The notes: generated by a model from the letters alone, not told the origin. 64,000 nucleotides of DNA from Alnus glutinosa (GCF_958979055.1 NC_084891.1:27873001-27937000); one strand, 5' to 3'. Positions 1 through 15,572 are shown, numbered from the stretch's first letter. Program-made: numbers and translations.

Positions 1-317
1 TACATAGGCATTTAAAAAAAAAAAAAAAAAAAAAAATTGGGAACATCTTGAGGCTTGGGAGCTGAAACCCGCCAAGGCTCAAGGTAGTTATGCTGCTGGC
101 TATATCAGAATTTAGAGATAATTGCAAGATAAAAATGTGATTCCATATATTGAGAGAACAAATAGCCAGCAATCAACCTGTAAACTGCATGAATTCCACT
201 GTCCCGTGTAAAAAATTTCATATCTGAAGTATTGCTTAAAAAGAGATTGAAAATGATTTCATATCTAAAGTTTAATTTGGGTCGAGAATGGAGATTGAAG
301 TTGAAGTGCATCAAGCA

Positions 318-3415
<3,098 letters not shown>

Positions 3416-4421
3416 TCTTGAAGCCTTAATTCTCAAAATCTGAATCCACCACCATACCAACATGTTAAATTATTGTTCTCAAAACCTTAAACATGTAAAA
3501 AATGATGAGTAATTTTCTCGCGAGCGGCGAAACTTCCCCTCAATAAGTGAAGTCGAACGCACAAAATATTTAATTGAAACGGGTTAAACTTTAAAGTCAA
3601 CCCCTGTTCCGATATGATATTAAATCACCATTTTCTCAAAAAAAAAAAAAACTTAATCATCTAATTAATCCTTGGTTAAAAAATCTGCATTCGGTCGCTG
3701 AAAAAGAAGCAAAAACATACTTGAACGACTGTATAGTAAGTGTGAGCATATTGTAATTCACCAATTCAGAATCTAGAAAGAAGCAAATACATTAAAATTT
3801 ATAAATAAAAACTGAGACCATTTGAAATGAACAAGAAGAAAATGTTGGGCTAGTTTTTTGGCACAATATTGGAGTGAAAGAAGAAAATTAATCAATTGCC
3901 TATGCTTACCAGAAGCAGACCAAGAGCCTCAAATGGCAATCAAGAAACTCGAGCTAACAGGAGGAAAAAGGCCGTGGAAACGCGTGGGGGCGCGGAGGAA
4001 CAGACGAACACCACCTCTGTGCGTGTCAACGACAATGAATGGAAAGAATCTGTCTCTTGCAAGTACGGCAATTTAAATGCGGTATATGGTAGGTGGGTGA
4101 GGGGTGGCTGTGGCACAACCGATATAGCCGGTTACAAACTGTGACTTCACCGATTAAACCGGTGGAGTTGTACTGTCGGATGGGACTAGGTTGTCTAGGT
4201 GACTGACAAGGTGGACATCTTGGGAAATCTGATGAATGACTTGGGATATTCTCCCACGAGCTTGTCTTTCTATCATTTGACAAGACCTCTTGTTCTAAAC
4301 GAGACCGTGGATGGTTGGTGGCATCGTACTTGACCTACGGATAACACGTGGCTATTTTTCATTGGGTCTGTTCCGTCACCTCCATATTTATTTTTCAAAG
4401 CAAAAGGTAACCAGTTTCTTT
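3416..4421. other. Upstream region of the invertase gene
   Basis: No credible gene. It should hold the invertase 5' UTR and promoter (reverse strand). Short reading frames at 3858-4283 lack protein-like features. Confidence 0.5.
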
Positions 4422-4684
4422 GTCATTCTACACATGCACCCCTCATCTTCCCTTGTCACTCCTTTATAATAAAATTTAATTTTTTTTAAAAAAAATAGGA
4501 TGATAGGAGAATATGCTAGAGATGAGTCTTTCATCCCTCTTGTCACCCTATTTTTTTAAAAAAAATTGATTTTTATTATAAAGGGGTGACATCTCCCCTT
4601 GTCACCCTATTTTCCTTAAAAAAAAATTGATTTTTATTATAAAGGGGTGACAATGAGGGATGAGGGGTGCATGTGTAGAATGAC
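4422..4684. mobile_element. MITE with about 26-bp inverted ends and 5-bp target duplication
   Basis: The ends mirror each other: GTCATTCTACACATGCACCC on the left and its complement ending at 4684. Both sides are flanked by TCTTT (4417-4421 and 4685-4689). The interior holds a direct repeat of roughly 60 bp containing a TTTTTATTATAAAGGGGTGA core. 263 bp, no coding capacity. Family not assigned. Confidence 0.8.
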
Positions 4685-5287
4685 TCTTTCAAGAGTTTTT
4701 GATACAAGTAATGCTTGAAAATGCAATTTTTTTTTTTTATTCCATCATTATTTTACGTGCAATTACAAAATTACTTATTTGATATTAAATCAGCATTTAA
4801 TTTGCACTAGAATATAATTTTCTTCAAATTTGAGTCTCATAAAAACTAACATGACGAGTTAATAAACTGAATTAAAAATCAAAAAATCAAAAATCAACCT
4901 AATTTAATAAAAAAAAAACTTCATCATTCCCGGTATACATTGTTAATATAATATACCGACCAACACTTAAATTTTTTCTTCATTTTTTTTCCTAAAAAAA
5001 TTAGGGGTATTTTAGGTACTCCGTTAAGATTTAACAGTAAATTTGAACGGAGTACCCTTAAGCAGAGTGGACCCACAGCCATGGTGGGGAGGGGAGGGGG
5101 GGCGAATGTCCCCCCAAAAGTTTTTAAATTCTCTTTAAAATATGTAATTTTATAAATTTGTCTCCCTAAATATTTTTTTTTCCCTCTTAAATTTTTTGTT
5201 TTATATTTTAACCCCTTTTTCATTTTGAAATACCAAAAATATTTATAGTTTCTACCGTTAACTTCTAACCAAATATCCAAACTTGGT
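4685..5287. other. AT-rich intergenic DNA
   Basis: No gene. The stretch 5070-5220 has the G-run, C-run and 'CCCC..AAATTTT' texture of degraded transposon sequence, similar to the hAT MITE at 29553-29752, but I could not find both ends. Confidence 0.4.
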
Positions 5288-5296
5288 TTGTTTTTT

Positions 5297-6572
5297 GGGT
5301 TAAATACATATTTGCCCCCTGTGTTTTACGAACTTTATTTTTTGTCCCCTCAGTTTTGTTTTGTATCAAAATTGGTACCTGTGGTATGGGAAAAGACGAA
5401 ATGGTACCTCCGTCCAATTTTCTGTCCAAAACTAACGTCCAGCTATGTCATCCTATAGGTGTCGACGTACATGCGCGACACCTGTCCCTGTGGCACACTT
5501 CAGCGCTGACGCGGCTACCATTTTTTATTATTATTTTAATGATTTCTTATATATAATAATAATAATATATATACAAAAAAAAAAATTAAAAATTAAAAAT
5601 TTGGTGTGGCTGCCACCCCCATTTTGGCCGGCCACCCTCAAAGTACGTACCATTTCTGATGCTTATTCAAACCACAGGGGGATACATCATGAAATTTATA
5701 AAACCACAGGGGTATATATGGGAAAAAAAATTGTATTTAAGTAACAAACATTTAGTCATTTTTTGGGTTATATCAATTGGCCTTAAAAAGTATCAGAAAA
5801 AGTAACAAACCTTAAAATTAAAATCCACAATTTTTTTTTTTCAATATATACCCCTGTGATTTTATACATTTTATGATGTGACCCATGTAGTTTTAATAAG
5901 TATCAGAAATGGTACTTTAGTTTTGTAATTATATCATAAATGGTACTTTATATACAAATAATATTTGGTATATTTGGTATACCTGTTTTGAACAAAAAGT
6001 AATATGTATGCCTGTCGTGTATCAAAATAACATGTTGACAAGAATTGAACTCTTAAAAAAAAAACACAATCAGTCATGTGTAACAATTGGAAACACAAAA
6101 TTATATGCGTGACCAATTGATATAACCCAAAAAATGACTAAATGTTTGTTACTTAAACAAAAAATTTTTTCCCATATATACCCATGTGGTTTTATAAATT
6201 TCATTATGTGCCCCATGTGGTTTGAATAAGTATCAGAAATGGTACATTGAGGGTGGCTCAGCCACCCCCTTGGCCAAAATGGGGGTGGCAGCCACCCCAT
6301 ATATATATTTTTAATTTTTTTTTTATTATTATTATTATAAGAAATCATTAAAAAAAAATGGTAGCCACGTCAGCGCTGAGGTGTGCCACGGGGACAGGTG
6401 TCGCGCATGTACGCCGACACCTGTAGGATGACGTGGTTGGACGTTAGTTTTGGACAGAGGTACCATTTCCGTCTTTTCCCATACCACTGGTACCAATTTT
6501 GATAAAAAAACAAAACTGAAGGTGTAAAAAATAAAGTTCGTAAAGCACATGGGTGTCTAACCTATTTAACCA
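5297..6572. mobile_element. Non-autonomous Mutator-like element with about 460-bp inverted repeats
   Basis: Left arm (5297 to about 5780) and right arm (about 6115 to 6572) are long inverted copies: both carry GGTTAAATA at the tip, a GGTACC...TATGGGAAAAGAC block and a GCGCGACACCTGTCC-type block. The 9-bp sequence TTGTTTTTT sits on both flanks (5288-5296 and 6573-6581), the duplication size typical of Mutator-type transposons. The roughly 330-bp middle has no protein. The tip resembles that of the element at 13325-14140, so the two belong to one family. Confidence 0.85.
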
Positions 6573-7044
6573 TTGTTTTTTTTTTTTGTGTGTGCCTTGA
6601 GACTTGAGCTCACAAGTCACAATCACAAGCCTGAAGTGAAGCCTGCACCTCTGCAATGAAGGACCACCAAGCATGCACGTCTCCCCTACCCATATGCATC
6701 GAGACTCTGAAAGTGACATTCCATAGAGAAATCAAGAAGGGCAAATTCATTGTCATCACTGGGCTTTCTTTCCTCTCCAAGGTTTTCATTCTATCTTCCC
6801 CTTTTCGCCTTTTCCTCTTGTAGATAGCAACCATGCCATATCAACATTTTGTAAGATGATTCTACTTTAAGGTTATGTGTTTGTGCCTCTGATTTTTAAA
6901 TTTTTTAAAATGATTCACTGAGGCAAGACTGTCTTAGGTCCATGATCCATCCAGCCTGTGCACATGAAATGACGGTCTTGTGCTAGTGGTCTTCGGTTGA
7001 GATTGATGGCAAGCCCTTAGATACACAAACCAAACTCAGTGAAG

Positions 7045-7293
7045 GAGAAGTGTAGGAGGCAAGGGGCATGGAGACTAGAGAGGCACTGTTGAAAGCAGCA
7101 ATTCAAAAATGCAGAACACTGCCAGAACTAGAAATGTGCATCGTATATCGCTTCATGTTGATCCCTTGAGGACTCCTGCTGTGATTCTCTACAAGAGATT
7201 TGGATTCCAAGTCGATAACCTGATAGAAGGTTACTAAGTTACCATTCCTCTGATCGAAATGCCTATAGAATGTTCTTGGATTTTGATGATTAG
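7045..7293 (+). pseudogene. Decayed GNAT-family N-acetyltransferase copy
   Basis: One frame reads HVDPLRTPAVILYKRFGFQV followed by DNLIEGYY, then after a small insertion SSDRNAYRMFLDFDD and a stop at 7291-7293. This is the acetyl-CoA-binding C-terminal half of a plant GCN5-related N-acetyltransferase. An upstream piece (about 7045-7120) resembles the RRQG..LL.AAIQKC stretch in other frames. At least three frame changes separate the pieces and no introns are visible across them, so it looks like a dead, possibly retroposed copy. The DNA at 6590-6850 may hold more of it but I could not show that. Confidence 0.7.
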
Positions 7294-10183
7294 AGGAATA
7301 GAGGTGAAAACTTGATCCAAAGTTTTGCGGAATTTAATCTATGGAAAGATTTTGTTGCTATGTTGAGATTGCTGAACAAGATGATCCAATGAATCTGCTG
7401 TGATATTGAATACTGATATACCGTATACGATGAGAAGAATATAATCAATGATGTAAGGAAATATGTTGTTTTTTGTAACTCTGATATTGCAGTTCTCATT
7501 GTCTTTAAGAGATCAATGCATTGGTGAGATAATCTTGCCCGTTAAAATACATTCATGTTGCAAGACACTCTTGGTAATTCTCTTTTATATATCTGGTCAA
7601 ATATGTTCTGATTTTTAAATAAGTGTATCATTTAGGCTTTGGACGTTGAAACATTGTTATGACACGACTCTCATCATTGTTGTTGTTAGGGGTTTTGGCA
7701 AATCTTGTTAAGAGAAAGAGCATATGCTCAAAGGTATTCTTTTTCTTGGACTATATAAATTGTGCTTAGTTTATTTTACTAGTAGTTTATATTATTGTGT
7801 GTTTGTAATATCGTGAAAATTTGAAATTATAATTTTGAATCGAATGGGTACTTTGATGTAAAAAAAATTATACGAGTTTTTTTTTATTGTTAGTGGTAAT
7901 AAAAACTATAATAAATATCACTTGTTAGTAGTAATAAGAACTATAATGAAATTCTAACAAAAATTTTATACGTTTAGAAAAAACTACATGTATCTGTGTA
8001 CGTATGTAGTTATGTATTTATATAAGTTCGTCCCCCCTTATCAAAAATCTTGATTCTGCCCCTGCTCTTAAGTGAGACGTTTGGAAATTTGCATATTTCA
8101 GTTTTAGATGTTTGCTAATTCAGTACTCTTATCTCAAAACGACGTATAATTTGATACATTTTTATGAAATTATCCTTAAAAAAAAAAATAATGGATTGAC
8201 GTAGAAAAATGAAGAGTTTTCCGTACTCAGTAAGATTGTTTTCAAGTCTAGAAAAGCCAAATCATATAAAACGGTTTTATATAGGAATCCTTTGATCGTT
8301 GGAAGGGTGGGAAGGTTTGGTAACACGTACGTACCGGTACATCCGCATATGCTCCTATGAGGCAACCGCATGTTTGACTCAATGTGTATTTCTTCAATTT
8401 TCTATTCGATTTTCGTAATATTTAGACAAGTTTTTGACATATCTCTCCCTCCTTTGTGTGTTTTTATTTATTTATTTATTTTATGATTTTTTTTTTTTTT
8501 TAATAAAACAAATAATTATTATTTTTTAATGTGGCATTTATCGTGTTATTGCTATAGTCATTTTGGACGGAATGAATGAAATATTTAATTTTTTTATTTT
8601 AAAAAAGTAGGATTTAAAAATCAAAGGAATAAATTAAAATTGAGTGAAAATATATAAAATTTTGACCAATTTTTCTTCAAGTATAATATGAAAAAGTTAC
8701 AGCATTCGCCCAAAGTGCCCCTTCAATTTCTCCATGGTCGCTTCTTTGTCGCGGACTTTTGATAACAATGATGATAGGTTTCTCCGTAAATCAACGCGGA
8801 TGGTCCCACCTTCGGAGAAAATATGAGTTTGCTAGCCAGTTAGTAGTAAAATGGCCTCATCACTCGTGCTATAACACATTCGATTTGCATTTTTGCTATT
8901 CAGCCAAATAATTGTTGGGTGAGTCACAGTAATCTCCCTATTACAAGACAAAAAAAGAAAAAGAAAAAAAGAACAAATATCCGACGTCAACTCCCTCACA
9001 AGACCCAAATCACGTTGGACATAAATGTACTTCAAATTGATTTTTTTTTTTTTTTTTTTTTCATTCAAAGCCTATAAATTTTATATTTATTCCTTAATAT
9101 GTGGGAAATACATAATTTTTAATAGAATTATTAAAAAAGCATGCATTTGTCACATGTTCGAGTGAAACATTAAATGTGTTTTTTAAAGAATTGTGATTTT
9201 TTTGTTTGGTAAATTGAGGAATTATGGTTCAGGTTGAAATTTTTTTTCTTTTAACTTAATCTATTAAATTGGTTTGTTGAAAAAATTTTCCTACGATCCA
9301 ATACAACTGAGTTGGAGAAGTAGCATTTCTCTTCTTCTTCTTCTTCTTTCTTCTTTCTTTTTCTTATTCTTATTTTTTTTTTTTGAATGAGAGAGTTCAC
9401 AGCACAAATGCATAATTTTTCGAAGGAGAAAACTTTTTTTAAACCTGATGATCTTTCATCACATTTGTAAATATATATATATATATATATAAATTTCAAA
9501 AATTTGCAATTTAGTATATCTATCTTTTAATTTTTTTTAATTTCATCCGTTTATTAGAATGTACAGTTAAATCCTGACGGAAGTCTGTCAAATTTTCAAA
9601 GATTTAGCGTTATTAAGAATTTAATGAAAATTTAAAAAATACTTATATTTGAATCTTTGAATTTTTTTTAATATATGTAAACAAGGTTATTTTGACTAAA
9701 TTTAACAAAAAAAATCATAACAAAGAGGTAAAACTGAAAACAAAATTAAAAAAATATATATATACTAAATTGAAATTTTTTTAAATGTAAAATAAAATAA
9801 TTACAAAAGAAGCAACAATTCAATGAGTTAAAGTAAGTGAACTTTTTTCCCATTCCCTATTATGACGTGGCCAGTATAGAACCGAAGCGAAGTGGAGCCC
9901 AACAATATACAACGCGCACAGTCCAAGGCCCAATCTTTACAAATACAATTAGTCGACCGGTCAAGCCCCGCTCTCTGTCTCTCTCCCTCTCTCTCGCTAC
10001 AACGGTCTTATTTTACTCTGCGACTGAAAGATTTTTGAATTTTCTTCTTCTCTTTCTTTCTCTTCTTCGTCTTCTTCGATTACTTGATCATTCCAAGCCC
10101 GTCGCGCTATACAAAGGTCTTATTTTTCTCTGCTACTGAAAGATTTGAATTTTCCGCTTCGTCGTCTTCTTGTGCGATTCGCT
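7294..10183. other. AT-rich intergenic region
   Basis: No gene seen. Contains poly-T tracts (about 9043-9061), an AT microsatellite near 9470-9491 and a CTT-rich tract at 9331-9385. The last 200 bp has CT-rich sequence (about 9970-10080) that looks like the 5' leader of the coiled-coil gene that follows. Confidence 0.5.
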
Positions 10184-13108
10184 ATGGGCACGAATGAACG
10201 CTCCGATGTCTCCTCCGAACGCCGAAAATGGGACAAGATCTTCAACGGCCTGGTGCACATGTTGCAGACGCAACAGGCACAGCTCGAGACCCTCGCCAAA
10301 GAGAGGAAACTCTTCGAAGATTGCGTCAGAGTGCAACACGAGCGATGGGTCTCCAATGCTCGTCTCTATGAGGGCCAGATTTCTCAGGTAATTCTCAAAA
10401 CGACTCGAAGATTATTTTGGGTTTTGGAGAATGGCTTGGGAATTTGGAATTAGGGTTTCGGGGAATTTTTTGTGTCTAGGGTTTTGGATGATTTCTGAGG
10501 AATTTTTCTTGTAATTTCTTGTGCAGTTGAAGGGAGATTTGGTAGCCCAACAGATGACACTCTCGCTCGAGGCGGCCAAGTCAGATTTTGTGACGAGTTT
10601 GAAGCGGAGAGAGGCTTTTCTCGGGAAATTGAAATTAGGTTAGTGTTTATAATTGTATTTCTACGAATTTAAATTAGGGGTTTTCTCGTTTTCTTTGTTT
10701 CACAACAAACACCCACAGACAGTGAGCACAAAGACCCAAGCTTTATTTGATTTCTGACTAGTTCTCGAAAAAGAAACGAAATTTGAGGATTTTAGTGTAT
10801 TTAAGAAGTACGAGCTCCGTTATATCGTCCTGTGGTGTCTCAGCAATTAAATGCATCATTGATTTCTTCCAATAACAATTGGATTTAGCTTAGGTGCTGT
10901 AAAAAAACTAAAGATTTTCTGTAATTGGTTTTTATAATGTGCGCGCTCCTGTTGTGTTGTAAGATTGACTAAGAACTTTTTTCCTTTCTTTGATGCCCAA
11001 GTTGACATGGGTCATGGGTGTTAATTGAATTGAACATACACGCCCGAAGTGGTATCTCATTCTAATAAGTTATGATGGACACAAGGCCTATAGTATTTCT
11101 CTTAAGTTTGTTACACTTTTTATGTAAATTTACAGTAAAATTTGAGTCATGCTTTCTTTCTTCTCCACCACATTCCCATGTATTATTTTGTGTATGCGGG
11201 CTTGGAATTTATGTTTACCATTGTCTAAGTGCTCCATTGTGGTTTTCTTTTCCATTATTGCAGAAGACACAGAAACTGAGTTGGCAGATTTCAAAGCGTG
11301 GTTTGACTACTTTTCTCATGAATCCTCTTACCTAAAAGTATGTTCCACTTCAATTTCGCTGAAATATGGTTTTTTTTGTATTTTCATTTTAATGTTATTG
11401 ATAGCTTTCAATTTTCACAGGATCTTTCTCTGAGAAACGGCAGTGACATGCAGGGAGAAGAGCGGCGTTCTAAGATATTGGAAGGTGAAATAAGGAGGTT
11501 AAAGCATGAATATGAGAAGCTTGCCTTGGAAAAGAGTTCTGAGGTATCTGCACTGCTGGCAGAGAAGAAATTCGTGTGGAATCAGTATAAAATTATGGAA
11601 AATGATTACACCAGTAAATTAGGGAGTAATCGTTCTGAAGTTGCAAAAGCAAATCAGACAATAGAGAAACTTCTTTCCAGAGTGGAGCAACTGCAGTCAC
11701 TTAATGATGACAAAGATGAAATGGTTGCAAGATTGAGAAATAAAGTGGCTGAGATGGAAGCTGAGAGAAATAAATTGAATGAAGCGACTTCCAGAACCTC
11801 CCACAAGTTGGATTTGTTAAAAAAGTCTAGAAGTTCTTCAGTCACACCTGTGTTAAATTGTTGTACGGCCAGAGCTCAACGATCTTGTGTGGGAGCCAAG
11901 AAGAGCGGCAGCAATAGAAGTAATATCACTGTCAAAAACGAATTATCTGCTTCACAATTTCCCGATTCTGAAAAGGTACTTGTGAATTAGTTTTCTTTAC
12001 CATAATGTAGCTATAATTATTATACCCTGCTACTGCTAGATGATACTTGACCCAGTGAAAGTCCCTAGGATATTTTTCATCTGCTTTATTTTATACAGAA
12101 ACCTTTCACTGTTATGTCATGGACGAGCGTTTAGTGCTACATCTGCTCTTGAAGGTCTTGTTGAAACGTTTGAGTTGAATGCGTCTCACTAGCAGGAACA
12201 GGTTTTGGTGCATGATAATCTTACTTTGAATAAATTAAATCTGAAGCATTTTGACAATGACTATAATATTCTAAATAAAAAATTGCAATTATTGTCTGCA
12301 TCATAAACTTTAGAGGTTAAATAATTTGATTAGCCTAGTAGTGTCTTGGATATATTGAGTAGTTGGGGCACCTTGTTGGGTTGTGGTCCTGTTTACCGTA
12401 TTTGTAAGTAGGTTCCTTTATGTGTTTTGTAGGCTTTTTGAGGATGTGGAGGTTACGGTTGGAGCTCTTTGTAGAAATGTGCTTAATATGTTATATCTTT
12501 AGGTGTCGGCACATAGTCCGGATAGTATGTCGTTTGCTGATTTTTTATTTTCTTGTTCGTTTCTTTCCTCTGATTAGAGACTCTTTTGTATACTTCATGT
12601 GCACTAGAGTTGCGCCCCTCTGCGCTTTTTAATGAATTCTTACTTATCAAAAATAATAATTTGATTATGAAGTTTTAACTTCACAGTGCCAACTCACTCT
12701 CTTCTGCACAAACAAACTCATAGTTAGTTATCATAACAGAGAATTGGCATAAAGCATGACAAGTAGGTATCTTTTTTATATCTTTAATTCAGTGTTAGTG
12801 CATAAACCTATTGGTATCATTATTTTGCATTTAATGTACATGGTCAAAATTGAACTTCCATTGACATTTTCCTTGCGAATTCTGTTTGATATTATGTAAT
12901 ATGTACATGAATGCCTTAATACATACACAAGTACATAAAAGAGAAGAAAGAGATGAAATGAAAGGCTAATATGTCTAACCCTTCCTTTGTTGCCCAGGGA
13001 AGCAGAATTTTAAAGAGAAAAGTAGTTGATGTTACTCCCATTTCCGAGACCTCAAAATTGTTCTCATCCAACTTCAAGGTTCCCAAGCTGAAGACACATC
13101 TAAGATGA
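10184..13108 (+). CDS. Coiled-coil protein, function unknown
   Basis: Five exons join in frame: 10184-10387, 10527-10638, 11264-11337, 11421-11975 and 12998-13108, giving 351 aa. The start is the ATG of MGTNERSDVSSERRKWDKIF. Most of the protein is predicted helix rich in E, K, L and Q: residues about 10-110 and a long coiled coil about 135-260, with repeated ANQTIEKLLSRVEQLQ-type heptads. The tail is serine- and lysine-rich and ends GSRILKRKVVDVTPISE...KTHLR. The last exon was found from an acceptor (CCCAG at 12993-12997) and an open frame to TGA; reading through the donor at 11976 would instead add only a few residues. Introns 1-3 have standard GT-AG ends. It may be a cytoskeletal or nuclear scaffold (inference); I do not recognise a named family. 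Confidence 0.8.
12333..12654 (+). mobile_element. 5'-truncated L1-type LINE tail in intron 4
   Basis: Ends with the plant LINE 3' signature TGCGCCCCTCTGCGCTTTTT followed by AATGAATTCTTACTTATCAAAAATA. Exact 13-bp target duplication AATAATTTGATTA at 12320-12332 and 12655-12667. 322 bp, same orientation as the host gene; no reverse transcriptase is left. Confidence 0.85.
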
Positions 13109-13324
13109 CCCCCAGGACAACATTTTCCTGCCTTATGATTTTTAGAGGGTAGATAGTCATAGATGTAATTGTAGAGCTTCACCGGTGGCTACTGTTGTAA
13201 TTCTTAAATTATTTTGTTATATGTAATTAATTTTTAGTCTTAGTCTGTGGCATGTTGTGCTGCTCTCCTCTTATCTTTATGACTGTAAGTTTGTAACATT
13301 ACTAACGTAAATCCATATATTTTT

Positions 13325-14140
13325 GGGTTAAATACCCCATTGGTACCTGAGTTTTAAGTTTTTTTAAATTTAGTACTTCAGTTTTGTTTTGTATCATAGG
13401 TGGTACCTGAATTAGAGGTAAAAACTCATTTGTTACAGAGAAATGATCCCTACACTCATTTCTCACAACAGCCCCACAACAAGCTGACGTGGCTGGTAAT
13501 ATTTTATTACTTTTTTATAAAAAGAAAAGAAAACAAAACAAAAAAATAATAAAATATTACCAGCCACGTCAGCTTGTTGTAGAGTTGTGAGAAATGATTG
13601 TAGGGATCATTTCTCTTTGTTACATCGGTTAGATTTTTTGCAAATTTTAACAGCTCGCCACATGTCAACATCAGCGGTTGACATGTGGCACTATATAAAA
13701 CAATAATAATAATAATAATAATAATAATTAAAAATTAAAAATTAAAAAAAAAATGGAAAAATAAAAAGAGAGAAGAAGGGGGGTGGCTCAACATGCCACC
13801 CCTTTGGCCGGTTTGGGGTGGTCCAGCCACTTATGGGAGAAAAAATAAAAAATAAAAAAATTGATGGGTTTTGGCTGATGGGGGGTGGTTCGGCGCGAGC
13901 CACCCCAGACCGGCCAAAATGGGGGTAGCCTTTTCTTTCTTTTTTTTTTAAAAAATTATTTTTTAAAGATTTTTATTTTTTATGTAGTGTCACGTGGCAA
14001 GCCATTAAAATTTGGACGGACAATTTAACAGATGTACCAAATAATTTTTTACCCCTAATTTAGGTACTACCTATAATACAAAACTAAGGTACTAAATTTA
14101 AAAACACTTAAAACTCATATGCCAATAGAGTATTTAATCC
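13325..14140. mobile_element. Non-autonomous Mutator-like element with long inverted repeats
   Basis: Tips GGGTTAAATAC (13325) and GTATTTAATCC (14140) are inverted. The flanks carry an exact 9-bp duplication TATATTTTT (13316-13324 and 14141-14149). The arms extend a few hundred bp and share a GGTACCT...GGTAAAAA block. It is interrupted by the smaller element at 13438-13615. It lies about 0.2 kb past the stop codon of the coiled-coil gene, so it may contribute to its 3' UTR. Confidence 0.9.
13438..13615. mobile_element. 178-bp Mutator-type MITE nested in the larger element
   Basis: Nearly perfect palindrome: ends GAGAAATGATCCCTACA and its complement, arms of about 70 bp including CAGCCACGTCAGCTTGTTGT, and a loop of A-rich sequence. 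Exact 9-bp duplication TTTGTTACA at 13429-13437 and 13616-13624. Removing it restores the left arm of the host element so that it matches the right arm. Confidence 0.92.
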
Positions 14141-14149
14141 TATATTTTT

Positions 14150-15140
14150 TTAGGACCTGTTAATGTTCTTTTTCTTTCATGTCTTCCATTAGTATTCTCA
14201 AATGACATTCAAGCAGCAAAATTCAGTTAGTTGCTTATCATGGGTTTTTATTTGACATGTTAGGTCCTTTGGTGCATGATCAGGCCTATCGTTTTATAGT
14301 ATTTATTTCATAGTCATAATTTAAAATTTGTGCATTTAACGGTGTACATAATGTTAATGTTGAAAGTTTTTTAAAAAAAATGTTAATGTTGAGACATCTT
14401 TTTTAAAAGTTAAATAATGTGACATCAATTACACCATTAAATATTTAGAACCATTAAATATTTAGAAGTACTAATTTTAAATCATTACCAAAAAAATGGA
14501 TATGAAATGAAGGCTCTATTTTTGCCGTTGTGGGCATTAAGGGGGACCGATTCCATTCATTCGGAGCAAGGTTTTGGCTGATTTAAGGCTTATTGCACGT
14601 TGATTAATCAAAAAGAAACTCCCAACTCCCAAGTGATAACTTGCATGGGTGCGGGCCGTTGATTCTAAATGAACGGTCATAACAATAAATAACTTTAAGC
14701 ACCATCTATTCTCACCAATGATTATAAGAAACAATTACTATAGAATAACCTTTTAATCCTCTTATTTGAATTAATATCGCCATAGAATTGAAAGGTAAAT
14801 TACATGGGATATTTCATTTACAAGAAATAACTTCATTCGCCGGCTATATATTATAACAATCATTTTAATAAATAAGAGAAAATTAGGGAAGACTTTTTGA
14901 CTTTTTCGGCCCGTTAACAAACATTAAACCGGGTATAATGATCGGATCCGGATCCTTATTAATTTGTAACTCAGATTAGTAGTAAGTTAGACAGTAATCT
15001 AAGAGAATTTTTGTGAAACTCGTATGCCAAATAGATGGTCAACGGTTCGTCCACACCTTGTTTGCCTTTTCATATTTAGAGATTGAATTACTAATAATCT
15101 AAATAACAAAATTACTCATATATATATATATATATATAAA
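14150..15140. other. Intergenic DNA, nothing recognised
   Basis: AT-rich. Includes a (TA)n run at about 15119-15137 just downstream of the membrane-protein gene on the reverse strand. Confidence 0.4.
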
Positions 15141-15572
15141 CTAGTATGTATATGATGACCCGAAAATTGGTGGCCACCACTTGGAATGAAAATAAGACTG
15201 GTAAGAGAGCATAACAACCAGCAGAAGTACGAGCAACCCCAGGCCCCAAGGCATTGAAGGCAAGCTTTGGGCTTGATGAACGGCATCATTCTTTGTTATC
15301 GGGGCAAGAATCACAATCCTCCCGTACTTGGTGATCATGTGCATCACAAAGATCATCAGCACAGGCAATAAGAAGAGAAAAAACTTGAAGTTGATGGTTG
15401 TTCGGTGCATCTGTGACTTGTAGTTTGTATAAGAGGAGAGCAACATCAAAAGAACCAAGATTCCGGCGACGGTGAGTAAAGGCATCGGCGGTGGAGATAT
15501 AGATGACAGGGTTTGCTCCGTCCACCCTTGCTTCCATGCCGGACCCCTTCTTTCCCTAAAAAACCAACCCAT
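15141..15572 (-). CDS. Small three-helix plant membrane protein, function unknown
   Basis: Single-exon gene of 143 aa. It opens MGWFFRERRGPAWKQGWTEQ, a conserved N-terminus I associate with a plant-only family of small membrane proteins. Three hydrophobic segments are clear: residues about 30-48 (PLLTVAGILVLLMLLSSY), about 60-80 (NFKFFLFLLPVLMIFVMHMI) and about 108-127 (WGLGLLVLLLVVMLSYQSYF). The loop between the last two is polar. The lack of introns matches relatives I recall. No enzymatic motif is visible, and membrane location is inferred from the helices only. Confidence 0.85.
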   Translation of the reverse strand: MGWFFRERRGPAWKQGWTEQTLSSISPPPMPLLTVAGILVLLMLLSSYTNYKSQMHRTTINFKFFLFLLPVLMIFVMHMITKYGRIVILAPITKNDAVHQAQSLPSMPWGLGLLVLLLVVMLSYQSYFHSKWWPPIFGSSYTY

